Shown here in pieces: positions 1 through 11,570 of a DNA stretch of 64,000 nucleotides. A program made the position numbers and the translations under genes. The notes below the pieces were generated by a model. It was not told where the DNA came from and did no database searches. It saw nothing but the letters and a program-made list of their open reading frames with translations. The stretch covers positions 10,302,501 through 10,366,500 of the forward strand of contig NC_088931.1 of NCBI RefSeq assembly GCF_038396675.1, in the 5' to 3' direction. The DNA comes from Hydra vulgaris. Lineage: Eukaryota > Cnidaria > Hydrozoa > Anthoathecata > Hydridae. Within the stretch, counting starts at the first letter, position 1. Each line of letters starts with the position of its first letter.

Positions 1-153
1 ACATTTCTTGCAATGTTTTACTTAATGTTTTTGATAAAAAAAAAGTCTATTTTAAATGCCTTTCTCTGTTTCATTAAAACAGGGATTGCCCCAATTAAAA
101 TAGCAAAATTCGTAAAATTGTTTAAAGCTTTTGTTTATTTTAAGTAATTATAG

Positions 154-212
154 ATCTCAATATTAATCTCAATATTAATCTCAATATTAATCTCAATATT
201 AATCTCAATATT
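154..212. repeat. 12-bp tandem repeat, about 5 copies
   Basis: The unit ATCTCAATATTA is repeated without change four times and then partly a fifth time. It sits in AT-rich DNA with no gene beside it. Confidence 0.9.
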
Positions 213-1661
213 CCCTATGTTTTCAAAGCCCTTTAAAAAAACAATTTACAACAGACTGTAAAACCATTTAACACATTATAAAATATTAAATAAAAATCAA
301 TACGGTTTTCAAAGGTAACACTTATCGGAGCATGCCGTTTTATACATAATTAGTAACCGCACAGAAATTGTTATCCAATATCTGATGATTTGTGAAAAAA
401 AAAATCTTTTTTAAAATATATTTTTTGACAACCTCCGCAGTTTTATTTATAGTAATATTTGGAAAAATATATATTTTACAATTGCTCTCATTGAAAATCT
501 TTCTACTTTCAAACTATAATTTGAATAAAAATTCATTAAAAAATACACTACATTCAAATCACAAACTTAGAATCTAAAAAGCAATCATCGATTATTTTGT
601 GTAATTATTTGCTTTGCTACTATGTCTTAATTTCAAAAGGTTTTCTTAATTAATTTTATATATGTTCCTAGATTACTTTTCCAATATATTCAACTACAGT
701 TTATTTCTTTAGCAAACAAATTGTTCTAGTTATCTTATAGGTTTTAAATAGATTGCTTGTAGGTTATTTAGTATCTAGGCAAGTTTCTTCTTTTTTCTTT
801 CTCTCTAGTTTGAAGTTCTGTTACGTAGTGTCTACATGCTAGCCAAATTAGTGTCTTGCTTCACTTTCTCCTAATAATTGATGTTGCTTTATTTATCCAT
901 CCAGCCTCACTTGCAATTGTATCAAACTGCCAATTGCTTCGAAAGAACTCCTTTCATTTAAAAGCTTTTTTATTGCAGTTACCACGGTTATTCCGCATTC
1001 ATTAGAAATTGAATTACTCCTATAAATAATCAATCACCGAAATCTGGTGATCTAAATATTGCTGACAAACTTTCTGAATTTTTTCCTTAATAAAAGCTGT
1101 AATTTTTTTTTCTTTAGGTGAAAAGTAAAATATTAATATTTAGCTTTTGAGAAAAAAGATTTTTACCTTTATCTTAAGTTTTTTGTACATTAAGATCATA
1201 CTTTTTTGTGTCTTCTTTAAGTTGTTTTTAATAATGAAAAATTACTCAAATTTATTTTCCCTGGATTAGCAAATAAATGTTGGCAAATATATTATTTGCA
1301 ATTATAGCTACCTGATCTGTTAGAAATATTGTTCGTCGATTTTACTATACTTTTAGGCAAAGAAACCGCCACAAAATCATCATTCTTTTCCTACAACATA
1401 ATGAACTTGTTAAATTCTTTATCTAACTCATTTGATTTTTGGAACCAGGGTAATTTTTTAATTTGATTGGTAAATATTGTCAAAGATCGTTCGACAGTTT
1501 ATCACTTTGAACGATTTATTCTCAAAGTTTTTCTTTTTGTACATTTTTTTTATTTTTTGTTATTTCTATTCATTAAACATTTTATCCAAAAGTGAATTTT
1601 AGTCATGATTACCCAAAAACAAAAAGTCTTCCTGCCTGGTTGAAAATAATTTAATCTTATC
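213..1661. other. AT-rich intergenic DNA, no feature recognised
   Basis: About 1.4 kb of AT-rich sequence. Short open frames occur, for example 61 codons at 392-577, but they are phenylalanine/isoleucine/lysine-rich and resemble translated AT-rich noise. No domain, splice pattern or terminal repeat was found. Confidence 0.6.
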
Positions 1662-1666
1662 TTTCT

Positions 1667-2190
1667 GAGGAGGCTGAATAAGTGCGAATTTCATAACTGC
1701 GAATCTGCATAAGTGCGAAGCAGTTGCAAAGACTGGCATAAGTGCGAACTGGCACAAGCGCGAACTGGCATAAATGCGCCGAAAGAATTTGCAAACATTG
1801 GCATAAGTGCGAATTGGCATAAGTGCGAACTTGCCATATCGCCACTTATGCCAATTTGCACTTATGCCAATGTTTGCAAATTCTTTCGGCGCACTTATGC
1901 CAGTTCGCGCTTGTGCCAGTTCGCACTTATGCCAGTTTTTGCAATTGATTCGCACATATGCCAGTTCGCACTTATGCCAGTTCGCACTTATGCCAATGTT
2001 TGCAAATTCTTTCGGCGCACTTATGCCAGTTCGCGCTTGTGCTAGTTCGCACTTATGCCAGTTTTTGCAAGTGATTCGCACTTATGCCAGTTCGCGCTTG
2101 TGCCAGTTCGCACTTATGCCAGTTCGCACTTATGCCAGTCGCAATTATGCAGATTCGCAGTTATGAAATTCGCACTTATTCAGTCGCCCC
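1667..2190. mobile_element. Foldback (inverted-repeat) element built from short GC-richer repeats
   Basis: A 524-bp island made of variants of TTCGCACTTATGCCAG. Left of about 1838 the motif appears as its reverse complement, right of it in the forward sense, so the island can fold on itself. The outer ends form 16-bp inverted repeats with three mismatches (GAGGAGGCTGAATAAG on the left, complement of CTTATTCAGTCGCCCC on the right). TTTCT lies directly outside both ends (1662-1666 and 2191-2195) and is the likely target duplication. A longer internal unit containing TGTTTGCAAATTCTTTCGG recurs 126 bp apart on the right and once inverted on the left. Open frames here exist on both strands only because the repeat lacks stops; they are not genes. 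Confidence 0.85.
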
Positions 2191-2443
2191 TTTCTATTTC
2201 ATTAACATCAAGGCTATAAATGTCAAAAAGATTTTGCGTTGAATTACGCGTTGAATTGCTTTAGTAACACACATAGAACATCAAAACTTAACTCATGTTT
2301 AAGTGTTAATAAATTTTCATTATAATTCAAACAACGATAAATCTCATTTTACTCAAACATAGCCTAATTAGAGTTTACAGCTTTATGGTCTTCATTTTGG
2401 ACACACACAAAAAAAGAAGCCCGTTAGAAAGAATAACTTACGC

Positions 2444-2510
<67 letters not shown>
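2444..2510. repeat. (TAA)n microsatellite
   Basis: Uninterrupted run of about 22 TAA units. Confidence 0.97.
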
Positions 2511-2511
<1 letters not shown>

Positions 2512-3184
2512 TAAATGAAAAATTACTCAAAAAAACTTTTTTTGTTTTGATTTAAGATTGATTTTGTTTTAGTTTCTTTAAAAAAATTTTGCTTAGTCTA
2601 ATATATAGCTATATTATCTCTTAGTTGAATACGTGACAATGTTATCTCTTAAAAACATCTTGGTTGTAATTTTATATTTACGTTTAATCTTGCCCATCGC
2701 AATGTCTTTTTTAAAAGAAACTTTTTTTTTTAAATATTTTTAAAATAGCTATATTATTCATATAGCTTCCATCGCTATTTATTTTTTTTATTATCGATGA
2801 AGAATATATTAATTTTTTGTGCTTGTTTGAATATATTAAAGCTTAATGCTTTGTTTGTAAGATTTATCCCAAGTTTAGATGCTAAAAAGAAAGACTGTTT
2901 TCATTGAGCAAAAAAAATTTCAAATAAACATTTGTTCTGAATGTTCTTGAATAAAAATTCAATATCTTATTGATCTAGAGAATCATAGTTGTCTGGACGA
3001 CCGTTGTTAACTTTTTTTTATATATATAGCTTGCAATATAAAAATCAACTTCTCTATTATTTTTTGACAAAGATTAATTTAAAAATGAGCACGAAATTTT
3101 GTCATATATTATTTCAGAAATCAATATCTTTTCCCCATTATCTATCCATAGTGTTACTTCTTGTAAAAATTTTGGTTTTTATTA
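2511..3184. other. AT-rich spacer, no feature recognised
   Basis: Low-complexity AT-rich DNA between the TAA microsatellite and the LINE 5' region. A 66-codon frame at 2989-3189 has no recognisable content. Confidence 0.55.
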
Positions 3185-5420
3185 TATAACATAGGAGTAT
3201 TTCGTACATCCCAGATCAGGTCAGGTTCAGGATCATTCATTATCACCCTGCTACAGGTAGGATGAAACCCAGTATTACCTGTCCATCCCCATCTGTCTTG
3301 TAGGATTTGCTTTTTTTAGGCAAAGGCTAGAAGAAACAAACTCCAACTTAAAATTTCCCTGCCACGGGGTTCTTAGTAGAGTAAAGGCTAGAGAGTGTGT
3401 CTTGATAAAAATATTCATCTTGGGCAGATGTTATCCGCATCCAGCTTAAATTTCTCTGCCTCAAGACTCTTAATTGAGTAAAAGTTAGATATAGTGTCTC
3501 AATAAAAATACTAATCTTTAGGGGTTAGCTGAAACATTCTGCTAACTAGCCTCAAACCCTTTCTTCATCTATTAGGCTGGCGTAAATGTAAATTTGTGTT
3601 AGATTGCTTCCTGCCTATGACAATAAATGCTGGATCTTCTTGATTCTTTCCATTAGTTTTTTCTTGTGCCGTCTTAAGAGTGGCTTCGCAACACTTCCCG
3701 TTACCTCTAAATGAGGGTACATTTCTAAAACTCAGTTTAACATTTCTGAAGCTGGCTAGTAGTAAGGTTTCCTGAACTCTATGGTAGCTCTCAGAGAGAC
3801 CGATTCTATCAGTGCCTGTTGAACATGAATAGTATCCTTGTTAGTGCTTTTGGTACACATTTTCAAGACCAAATAAGGAGCCCTAATTTAAGGCTTTAGG
3901 TTAATTTTCAGGGTTGAGACATCTGCATAGCTGATTGCTCAATATGAATAAGTAAAGTTCTTTTTAAACTTAAATCATACTAAAAGTAACCCAAAACACC
4001 AACCCCACCACCTGACTGTTTTAATATATCTCTTACAAATATTCATGGTCTGCGAAGCAACTTTACATTAGTTAAATCTAAAAAAATTCATTTGCTCATT
4101 GTGAGATTAATTCAAAATCCATCATTCCTTTTTCAGTTTTCAGTGTTGATGGGTGCTTCTTTTGTATCCTTTAATTCACAAAGACTCCAACAGTCACGTG
4201 TTTGGTGCGGGGGTATATAAACGCATCAATTCATCTAATTGTCGTGAAATCAGGTTTGAATCATTTTACCATTTTTTATGTACTTCATCTGAGCACCTCT
4301 TCACTTTACTTCACATCTGAGCACCTTTCTTTTTGTTCTTTATCGTTCTCCTACTTCCAAAGATTGCACTCTTTTTGGAGTAACTTCCGATTGAACTAAT
4401 CATGCCTTTTCTCTCTACCCCTCTGCCAAAATTGTTGTTATTAGAGACATTAATGGTTATCACACTGAATGGCTCGGCTCCAACACCACTGAACTTGCTA
4501 GCAATAAAACCCATAAATTCTGCGTTTCTAAATCTCTTACTCAGAAAGTTAACTTTGTGACTCGTTTTCCTGTCAACTCTAAACATTTCGCGTAACGGCA
4601 AGGAAGGAGGCGTGAACTTCCCGGTTAAATGTACTTCCGCGGTGCTCTGTTACAAGACCGTTAGGACTTCTTGGGGCACCTAAAAAAAAAAAAAACATTT
4701 ACCCTCACTTCTTGATTTGTGCCTTGTCTCTAACCCCAGCTTGTGTTCAGTTTTTGACAGTTCTGGCCCTAGTTTGTGTTCAAAACTATTTGCATAGAAC
4801 TTTCCTTCTAATTTGACTTTTGAATCTAATGACCACACTCTTCCTTCCATTTCATTTAAACAGTTTAACCCATTGTTAGACATTCAAATCACTCCTGTTT
4901 CCGTTGCTAAAGTCATATCACAATTAAACTTTTCTATGGCTTTTGGTCCAGACAACGTTTCTGTCATATTCTTGCAAAGTTATTCTCGAGAACTCTCTTC
5001 AATTCTCTCTTAACTGTTAAATAAGTACTTGACTAAATCTTGTTTTCTTGGCTGTAGGAAAATAGCATCTGTTGTACCAATAAAAAACTCTGACCCCTTC
5101 AACTATCATCCAATCAGTCTTCTGTTTGTTATTAGCAAGTTCTTTTGAGTATTTGATTAACAGATTTCTAACATCCCAGCTTGAGTCAAATAACTTCATG
5201 TCAGACAATCCATACGGTTTTCAATCTTCTTGCTTTACGGCTGAATTGCTCACTGCAGTGACCGAAGAAATTTCATTGTACATTAGATTGAGACAGCGAG
5301 GTTAGGGCTCCTTATATATCTGAAACTTTCAATAAAGTTTGGAATGCTAATCTTCTTCATAAGATTGCTGAAAAACAAAAACAATTTAGCCAGTTATTTC
5401 TCAAATTTTTAACTAAATGA
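3185..5420 (+). mobile_element. Decayed non-LTR retrotransposon (CR1/Jockey-like LINE): 5' leader, endonuclease and partial RT
   Basis: Reading the plus strand with frameshifts gives the start of an AP-type endonuclease at about 4025 (NIHGLRSNF, compare the common TNIRGLRSNF). Its C-terminal part follows at about 4400-4780 (HTEWLGS, NFVTRFP, then LPSLLDLCLVSNPS after a SINE insertion). The start of the reverse transcriptase is at about 4870-5300 (ITPVSVAKVIS, GPDNVSVIFL, then YHPISLL and YGFQSS). Stops and shifts interrupt every part, and the catalytic YADD region is missing, so this copy is dead and 3' truncated. The 3185-4000 leader contains a roughly 110-bp imperfect tandem duplication (near 3360 and 3470). 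The clade is inferred from remembered consensus sequences; the LINE identity itself is secure. Confidence 0.8.
4577..4693 (+). mobile_element. 5'-truncated SINE inserted in the LINE endonuclease
   Basis: The body (AAGGAAGGAGGCGTGAACTT through TTGGGGCACCT and a 13-A tail) matches the 3' half of the full SINE at 5987-6166 in the opposite orientation. The LINE reading breaks off before it and resumes after the poly-A. ACATTT stands both before the SINE-specific part and after the poly-A, consistent with a short target duplication. The tRNA-like head is missing. Confidence 0.85.
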
Positions 5421-5978
5421 CCAGCATCACAGAACAATTAAACAATTCTGCGATTGAATAAAGTTGAGAGGCCATCAAAGTCATTTTTTTGATGCAGAAA
5501 TTTGCATCACTATTTGACATCACCATGACATTTGAATTCTGACAACTTCATGACATTTGAACGACTATCCCACACAATAAATTGTATAACATAATAAATA
5601 TTAAACAAAATTTTCTAACTAATCGCCATCAATTTTTATTACTAGAACAGTTAGTAATGCATTTTTTACAATGTTTTTTTAAACTGTTTATCATAAAATA
5701 AATTACACTTTTACCATGTTCACCGTTATTGTTTACACCTGTTGAAGTTATACGAAAGTATTCTTGCCATTTCTGCGAATTTCATGCATTTCATACATGA
5801 ATTATGCAGTCATATTGAACCGTTTTCTAGTAATATATTTGTAGATTTATCACATCAATGGAAACAGAACAGTTTTATTTAATTAAGAAATTGATAATAA
5901 TGAAACTCTTTCTAAGTGCACCATATGATTGCATGGAAGTAATGTGCAATAGTAACGCATATATTATTTTATTTTTTT
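5421..5978. other. AT-rich DNA, no feature recognised
   Basis: No coding signal, terminal repeat or structured motif was seen between the LINE relic and the SINE. Confidence 0.5.
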
Positions 5979-5986
5979 AAATTTTA

Positions 5987-6166
5987 ATATTTAGGTGCCC
6001 CAAGAATTCCTAACGGTCTTGTCACAGAGCACCGCGGAATTGCATTTAACTAGGAAGTTCACGCCTCCTTCCTTACCATGACGCGAATAAATGTTTAGAG
6101 TTTGCTTCGAACCTGGATCTCCTGCTTCTTAAGCAAGCGCTCTAACCACTGCGCCACGGCCGCACC
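5987..6166 (-). mobile_element. Full-length tRNA-derived SINE (tRNA-Leu-like head)
   Basis: Read from 6166 downward it starts GGTGCGGCCGTGGCGCAGTGG with an A-box-like GGCGCAGTGG, then a B-box-like GGTTCGAAGC. The anticodon arm pairs CTTGC with GCAGG around the loop TTAAGAA, giving anticodon AAG (Leu-like). The body ends GGGGCACCTAAATAT. An 8-bp direct repeat AAATTTTA flanks it at 5979-5986 and 6167-6174. The unrelated body and the target duplication show it is a SINE, not a tRNA gene. Transcription would be by RNA polymerase III from the internal boxes. Confidence 0.9.
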
Positions 6167-6606
6167 AAATTTTATTTGGATATATTGGCTTGTTCTGATA
6201 TTTCTGCATATATTGGCTTGTTCTGATATTCTTTCAAGTTCTTAAAAAACTGAAAGAGTTTCTCAGCTTGACTTTGTAAATAAACAGGAAAGTTTTCAGA
6301 CACTTTTATGAGTTAAAATACAATTATGCTCACTACGGTAGTAGTCGTCATAGTTGTATATACAGTTAATTCCCGATAACTCAAACCTCCAAAGGACAAA
6401 GGAAAACTTAAAATACGTTCGACCAAAGAAAATTACCGTTAAGATGAACTTCGGCTGATATGAGATATTAGTTCGAGTTAAAGTATTTTTTCTTTATTTA
6501 AGGCTAAAGTGTAAAAATTATAATACACCATTATACTTCTAAAAGCGTAAAAAATGTTTCAGTGAATTTAAAGACTGTTTCAGAGAATATAAATACACCA
6601 TTATAC

Positions 6607-7223
6607 CAGTAGCGTAGCAATGGGCCGACAGGTCCTGCAGCTGATGGTTTGGGTTGGGGCAGCGATAGGGTATAAGTTATGAGATATTTCTTGCACTATA
6701 CTTCCGAATTTTACACGTTGAAAATCTCCGCATTTCCGCATTTTAAAAGTTTCCACAATAACAAATTCTGATATAAATTGATCATTCACTGATATAATAC
6801 TTATGCTATATTTGACACTACTCGTTAGCATGGCATCTGTAAAAAAATCTTTTAGCTTATTAAAAAGAATCAAATCACCTTCATGGACAGCGATGGCGCA
6901 AGGCTGTTTTCGCGCTAATTCTTTTAGTTATTGAGGTTATTGAGCAGCTTAATTAAATTTAAAAAATATTATACATCAATTTGCTGCAATGAAAGCAATA
7001 AAAAAAAAAAGTTCTCATTAGATTTTATACTACACTTACATACTGTAACATGGTAGTTTTTATGTCAAAATTGTGTTTTGGAATAAGGTTTTTACTTTTA
7101 TGTACAATTTTTGGTCAAGAAAGTAGGATGGGTGGGGGAGGGAGGAGAAAGAGGACCAGAGAAGAAATTTAAGGTGCCGGAGTAAAATTTGCAGGGTGCC
7201 CATTTTTTGTCACTACGTTACTG
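6607..7223. mobile_element. hAT-like MITE nested in the Tigger-like element
   Basis: The ends are CAGTAGCGTAGCAA on the left and the complement of TCACTACGTTACTG on the right, the CAGTGGCGTAGC type common in hAT elements. The flanks are CATTATAC on the left and CAATTATAC on the right, an 8-bp target duplication with a one-base indel. No transposase is encoded; the 90-codon minus-strand frame at 6601-6873 crosses the element border and is not a gene. Confidence 0.75.
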
Positions 7224-7639
7224 CAATTATACTAATAAATGCGTAAAAATTGTTTCACTGAAAGAAGTTGCGTTGTTCACTCAAAAGATTACATTAGCAA
7301 CATATAATTATAAATTAATATATTATTAATTTATAATTATTTTATTAAATTAGTAAACTACTACTGAATTTAAAGTTAAACAAAAAATATTATGGGTTAC
7401 ATAAACCACACAAAAAATACCCTGAAACTATTTAGCATCATTTTTGATGAGCTGGCTTATTAACAATATGCCAATGTAGAACAATTTTAAACATGCCATA
7501 TGTATTAGCAGTTTTTCTAATTCTAAGTTTTTTTTTACGCATTACTAAAACTGCATTTCATCCCATTTTGGATGGTTGATCTTTCTTATATAATTTCTTA
7601 CCATCGTTTTTTATTAAACGCTATTGATAATCGAAGTTA

Positions 7640-7765
7640 ACCTAGCTAACACAAAACGTTCAAGAACGTTCGACAAACGTTGCAAACGTTCGAGCTCGTT
7701 TTATGAACGCTTATAAAACGTTCTTGAACGTTTTATAAGCGTTCATAAAACGTGATCAAACGTTT
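7640..7765. repeat. Cluster of AACGTT motifs with a perfect 25-bp-arm palindrome
   Basis: About eight AACGTT or AACGTTC motifs lie within 120 bp. Inside the cluster, 7699-7723 is the exact reverse complement of 7726-7750 with a two-base spacer. The core motifs are TTTATGAACGC and TAAAACGTTC. Confidence 0.9.
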
Positions 7766-8091
7766 GAATGAGGTATGAGATTTTAGGCATAACTGTCCCG
7801 TTATGCCCCACTGTCCTGATATGCCACTCTTTACCCTATATAATGCTCTAAAATTTCAATCAAGTTATTTTGATTTCTTTTTTTCCCATACAAAAAGTTC
7901 GAGTTAAGTGAAGGAATTTGTAGTAAGGGCAGGAAAAAATGATTCAACTTAACAAGTTTCAAGTTATTCACGGTTCAACTTAACCAGAAATTTTTAACAG
8001 TAATCAGTTAGACGATTTCAAGAGACCAAATGAAGCAGCTCGAGATAACAAAAGCTCAATTAATCCGGTGTTCGACTTACCAGGAAAATAA

Positions 8092-8094
<3 letters not shown>

Positions 8095-8159
<65 letters not shown>
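8095..8159. repeat. (TA)n microsatellite
   Basis: Pure TA run directly abutting the right end of the Tigger-like element, whose TA target duplication merges with it. Confidence 0.95.
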
Positions 8160-8164
<5 letters not shown>

Positions 8165-9439
8165 ATAGAAATTAGCAACTTAGGTTAACATTTGTCCGAC
8201 ATTTTTATATCATCAGACAGTAAAATCTCGATAAATCTCTAAATGCTAAATCACACTGAAATCTTTTTTTTAATAGAAAAACTTGTTTTTCTATTAAAAA
8301 AAATTTTAATAGAAAAACAAGAAACTTTAACTGTTTAATCCATCAAGATTTAATGGAATCTTAAAAGTATTAAAAAAAAGATCATGGTACAGCGAAAACA
8401 AAGTTGCTTTATGTTGGGGACGCAAATGTTGTTGTCGGTATAAGTACCCCAACACGCATAAAATACTTTCAAAATTTAAACCATCTCAAAATTTCCTTTT
8501 ATTTACAAAGATATACTGCTGAAGGCTATGTTACTGCTGGTCTCTTGTCAACAACTGAATCGTAATAAAAAAATAATATGTAATTTAATGCAATCATTTT
8601 TACAAAACAAGAATATGCAACTTTGCTTGCCGTTTAAACGACGGTATTCTATTTAATTCTTTTAGCTTTTAATTTTTCAAGTTAGTCCATGTTTTTGTGA
8701 AAACTCAGAATACCGGGTTTTAGTATTTTTAATATAATAGTTATGGAAACTATATGAGCGCAAATTATAACTTTGAGAAAGTGATGAATATATGAAAAAA
8801 AATATATGCAAAAATATGTTTAAAAAAGAATTCGGTAGCATATTATTTTTATATTTGAACATAAAAATAAGAATCTGATTAATTAAGATTTTTTTTAAGT
8901 TTAAGACATATTTGCCATCACATTAGACGGATTGTTCAATCTTAGAGAATAAATTGCTCTACAACATGGTTTTGCAAGCCTTATAGTTTGATTAAGTTTG
9001 TTTTGTGTGTTTTAGCTCACACTATAGTGTAGGCTAATACACACAATAATTGTAATAATATGTGAGATGACTAAGAATATGTGATACGAGTATGAATTAG
9101 ACTAAAGTAAAGTTTTTTTTTGAACAGAAATCAAGAAATGGGTGAGATTTATATAGAATATCTATTGTAGATGATATTTTTGATTCAATGTGCCTAATTT
9201 GATGTCTCTATGATAAATTTTTAACTATTTGAACACAAAGAAACTTTGCATATTTTTCCCGTTTTCCTGTTATGTTGTTAATGAGCAACTATGGAATTTA
9301 ACGGTAAAGATATTCATCGACCTGTTTTATGAAATGTAGTTAGTTTTTTTACAGTTACAGTTTAAGGAGAGTTTATTTGCTCTGAACCATAAATTTAAGT
9401 TTTCCAGTTCATTGTTTTGAACATCGGTTTTAAATTACT
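8160..9439. other. AT-rich DNA with one short hairpin, no gene recognised
   Basis: Inverted copies of TTTTAATAGAAAAAC occur around 8268-8325 and could form hairpins. No domain-like frame or terminal repeats were found in the rest. Confidence 0.5.
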
Positions 9440-10060
9440 ATGGTTATAAAAAAAGTTGTGTCTTCAACACACATTATTGAAGATTCTGCAGATAATGCTT
9501 TAAACATATCATTAATATATATTAAAAGCAATAACGATCCTAAGATTGAGCTTTGACGGAACCCACACTCAATATCAAGAAGACTCCTTGTTTATTACAA
9601 AACGCTTTCTGTTACTCAAATAACTTTTTCACATTTTATAGATCAGTCCTTTGATACTATTATGTTTTCATTTTGATAGTAAGATTCTGTGGTCAACTGT
9701 ATCAAATGGTGTATGCTCTTCTTTATCAAAAAATTGAAATATTTTATTTGTAAGCTCAATGATAGCATGCTCTGTTGAACATCGTTTTAGAAAACCATAA
9801 TGATTTTTATATAAAAGTTTGCTTAGCTTCAAGTAATTAATAATTTAATTCTTTATAGGATATTTTTTCTATTAATATACATGATAGGAGTTTTTCTCGA
9901 ATAAATTCATCAAACTTCTTATTGGCTTCAATACTTTTGAAGCTAGACTAGGAGCAAGATTTACAAAGTATTTTTTAAGTTCATGGTAAAATCTGATTCA
10001 TTTGTAATGTGTTTATTATCACAAAATATTTTATGAGGTATGCTGAAAGATTTCTTTTTT
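9440..10060 (-). mobile_element. LINE relic: central reverse transcriptase (minus strand)
   Basis: Read on the minus strand with shifts it gives HYGFLKRCSTEHAIIEL, then TPFDTVDHRILL, and further on SSILGSLLLLIYINDM and VEDTTFF. These correspond to RT motifs (YGFR, AFDTVDH, GxPQGSxLGPLLFxIYIND, ADDTxxF). The GVPQGS and ADD boxes are mutated and there are stops, so the copy is inactive. It is a different LINE family from the one at 3185-5420, judging by its AFDTVDH box. Confidence 0.7.
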
Positions 10061-10179
10061 CTTTACCAGTTACTCCGTTTATAATCGACCATGTTTTTTT
10101 TATGTATAATATATTTTTATTTAGCAGATTAGAATAATACATTATTTTAGCTTTTTTAAATTTTTTTTGTCTTTATTAA

Positions 10180-10525
10180 ACTCTTTAAAACACTCCACAA
10201 TTACTACCATAGGTCCAAAATCAATAAGTGCAGAACCTTCAAGTTCATAAATATTGTGTTATGTAAAAAATAAAAGTTTTTTAAATGAACACAAATACTT
10301 TAAATAAAATAAAAACGCTTTTAGAATACGCGAGAGACATATTTATAAAGGTGTTTCTATTTCATTAAAGGTAAATTTTGACGTGAAACTAGGGCCATTT
10401 TTCAATTTCTCAATAAGGGCATTTATTTCTTTTTTTACTTGGTCTGAAGGATGTAAATTAATGAGATCGAAAGGCACTTCAATTTCATCTTCTCAATAGT
10501 TCATGCTTTTGTAAGTTTTTTGTTG
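10180..10525 (-). mobile_element. Penelope-like element RT fragment (minus strand)
   Basis: The DNA is closely similar to the RT region of the Penelope relic at 28430-28690: the runs around CTACTACCATAGGTCC, TTCAAGTTCATAAATATTGTG and GACGTGAAACTAGG line up in the same order. No end or nuclease part is present, so this is an internal fragment lying beside the LINE relic in the same orientation. Confidence 0.75.
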
Positions 10526-10819
10526 TGAGTTTTTTAAATCGCTAAAAAATAATAAAGCAGGTTGTTTTACGGTGAAAGAATATATAAGAATATAAAGATC
10601 TTTACCCATGTTATGCTATACGACTTCGTTTGTATGAAGTCATAAAAATACCCGGTACAAGTTATTGTTAGTAGGCCCGCACAGAGTTTTTGAGATGCCC
10701 GTGTCCAAAAGTTTATTGGATGCCCTATCATACTCCGAGTCTTAAAATGATAAATAGCATACAAGCTAGTAGACTTATATTTTGTTTATTTAAAAAAAAA
10801 TCTAAAATCACATTGACAT

Positions 10820-11286
10820 TACTGTAGTGACGTTATTTTCCGAGGCAAAGTTTGAAATAACTTTTTCATAATACACGCTATTAGCTAAATCTGATTCAAT
10901 GGAAAGATTCATCAACTAGCATAATCGCTTATGACAAATTGTGGAACACAGATTGTCCTTGCTGAAAGATCTTTTGCCTATTGAGGTTGAAACAGGAAAT
11001 AAACTGGTTAAAAAGATTCAAAGTAAAAACACTCTTGGGGAAATATTGAATGCTGTTTATAAGTTTCATTTAAAAGTTCAATAGACTTTTTTCTGGTAAG
11101 AAGGTTTTTTCTACCGAAAAAAAAATGACAAACTTCCTCTGAATATTTATTTTTATTTAAGTCTGCTGAGTAGAGCATAGCAAGATTCTCAGATTTTAAA
11201 CGAAGTTCTCCGTCTGTTAGAGATTTCTTATAAGACCAAAGGAAAAAAACTTGTTTGGAGTTAGATTTTTTTTTTTTTTTTTGCAT
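10820..11286 (-). pseudogene. hAT transposase C-terminal relic (ZMYM1-like group)
   Basis: The 92-codon frame 11008-11286 carries LTDGELRLKSENLAMLYSAD, which resembles the stretch before the dimerisation domain of ZMYM1-like hAT transposases. Downstream, 10980-10820 reads SIESDLANSVYYEKVISNFA, the usual end of the hAT dimerisation domain (SIExDLAxxxxYxxxIxxFA). The N-terminal and catalytic parts were not recognised upstream. Assignment rests on family knowledge and was not searched. Confidence 0.65.
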
Positions 11287-11570
11287 TTTCTTCTAAACAA
11301 ACATAATTTTATTGAATTGCAAATTTGTTGCAACTTCTGATTTCTCTATCAACGTCATATGACAAACGGATTTTATCAAGATCTATTTAGAATTTTCATT
11401 TAAGCATCGAAAATGAGTTGAGTGGATTGAAGAAAAAAAAAACTCAACTCGTTAACCGCCAACAAACCAAAAAGTTGTAAAAACAGCATACATAAATAAA
11501 TAACTCAAAGCAGTTTATCCACTTAATTAGATAATGAACTTCATCATTACTTTCATTCTTAAAAACTCTT

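Larger units (their letters stand above)
6363..8094. mobile_element. Non-autonomous pogo/Tigger-like DNA transposon
   Basis: The left end reads CAGTTAATTCCCGATAACTC. The right end, reverse complemented, reads CAGTTATTTTCCTGGTAAGT. These match the CAGT...CGATAACTCGAAC type of terminal repeat known for Tigger/pogo elements. TA flanks both ends (6361-6362 and 8095-8096). Subterminal motifs with GTTCGA/TCGAGTTA recur near 6405-6490 and 7890-8080. No transposase frame was found. The interior holds a separate hAT-like MITE (6607-7223) and a palindromic AACGTT cluster (7640-7765). Confidence 0.75.

Noticed and set aside
1599..2166. Several open frames of 62-160 codons on both strands with repeated cysteine/alanine/tyrosine patterns
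   Set aside because: They are translations of the short-unit foldback repeat in different frames and have no domain or start context.
6100..6166. tRNA-Leu gene on the minus strand
   Set aside because: Followed by a SINE body and flanked by an 8-bp target duplication.
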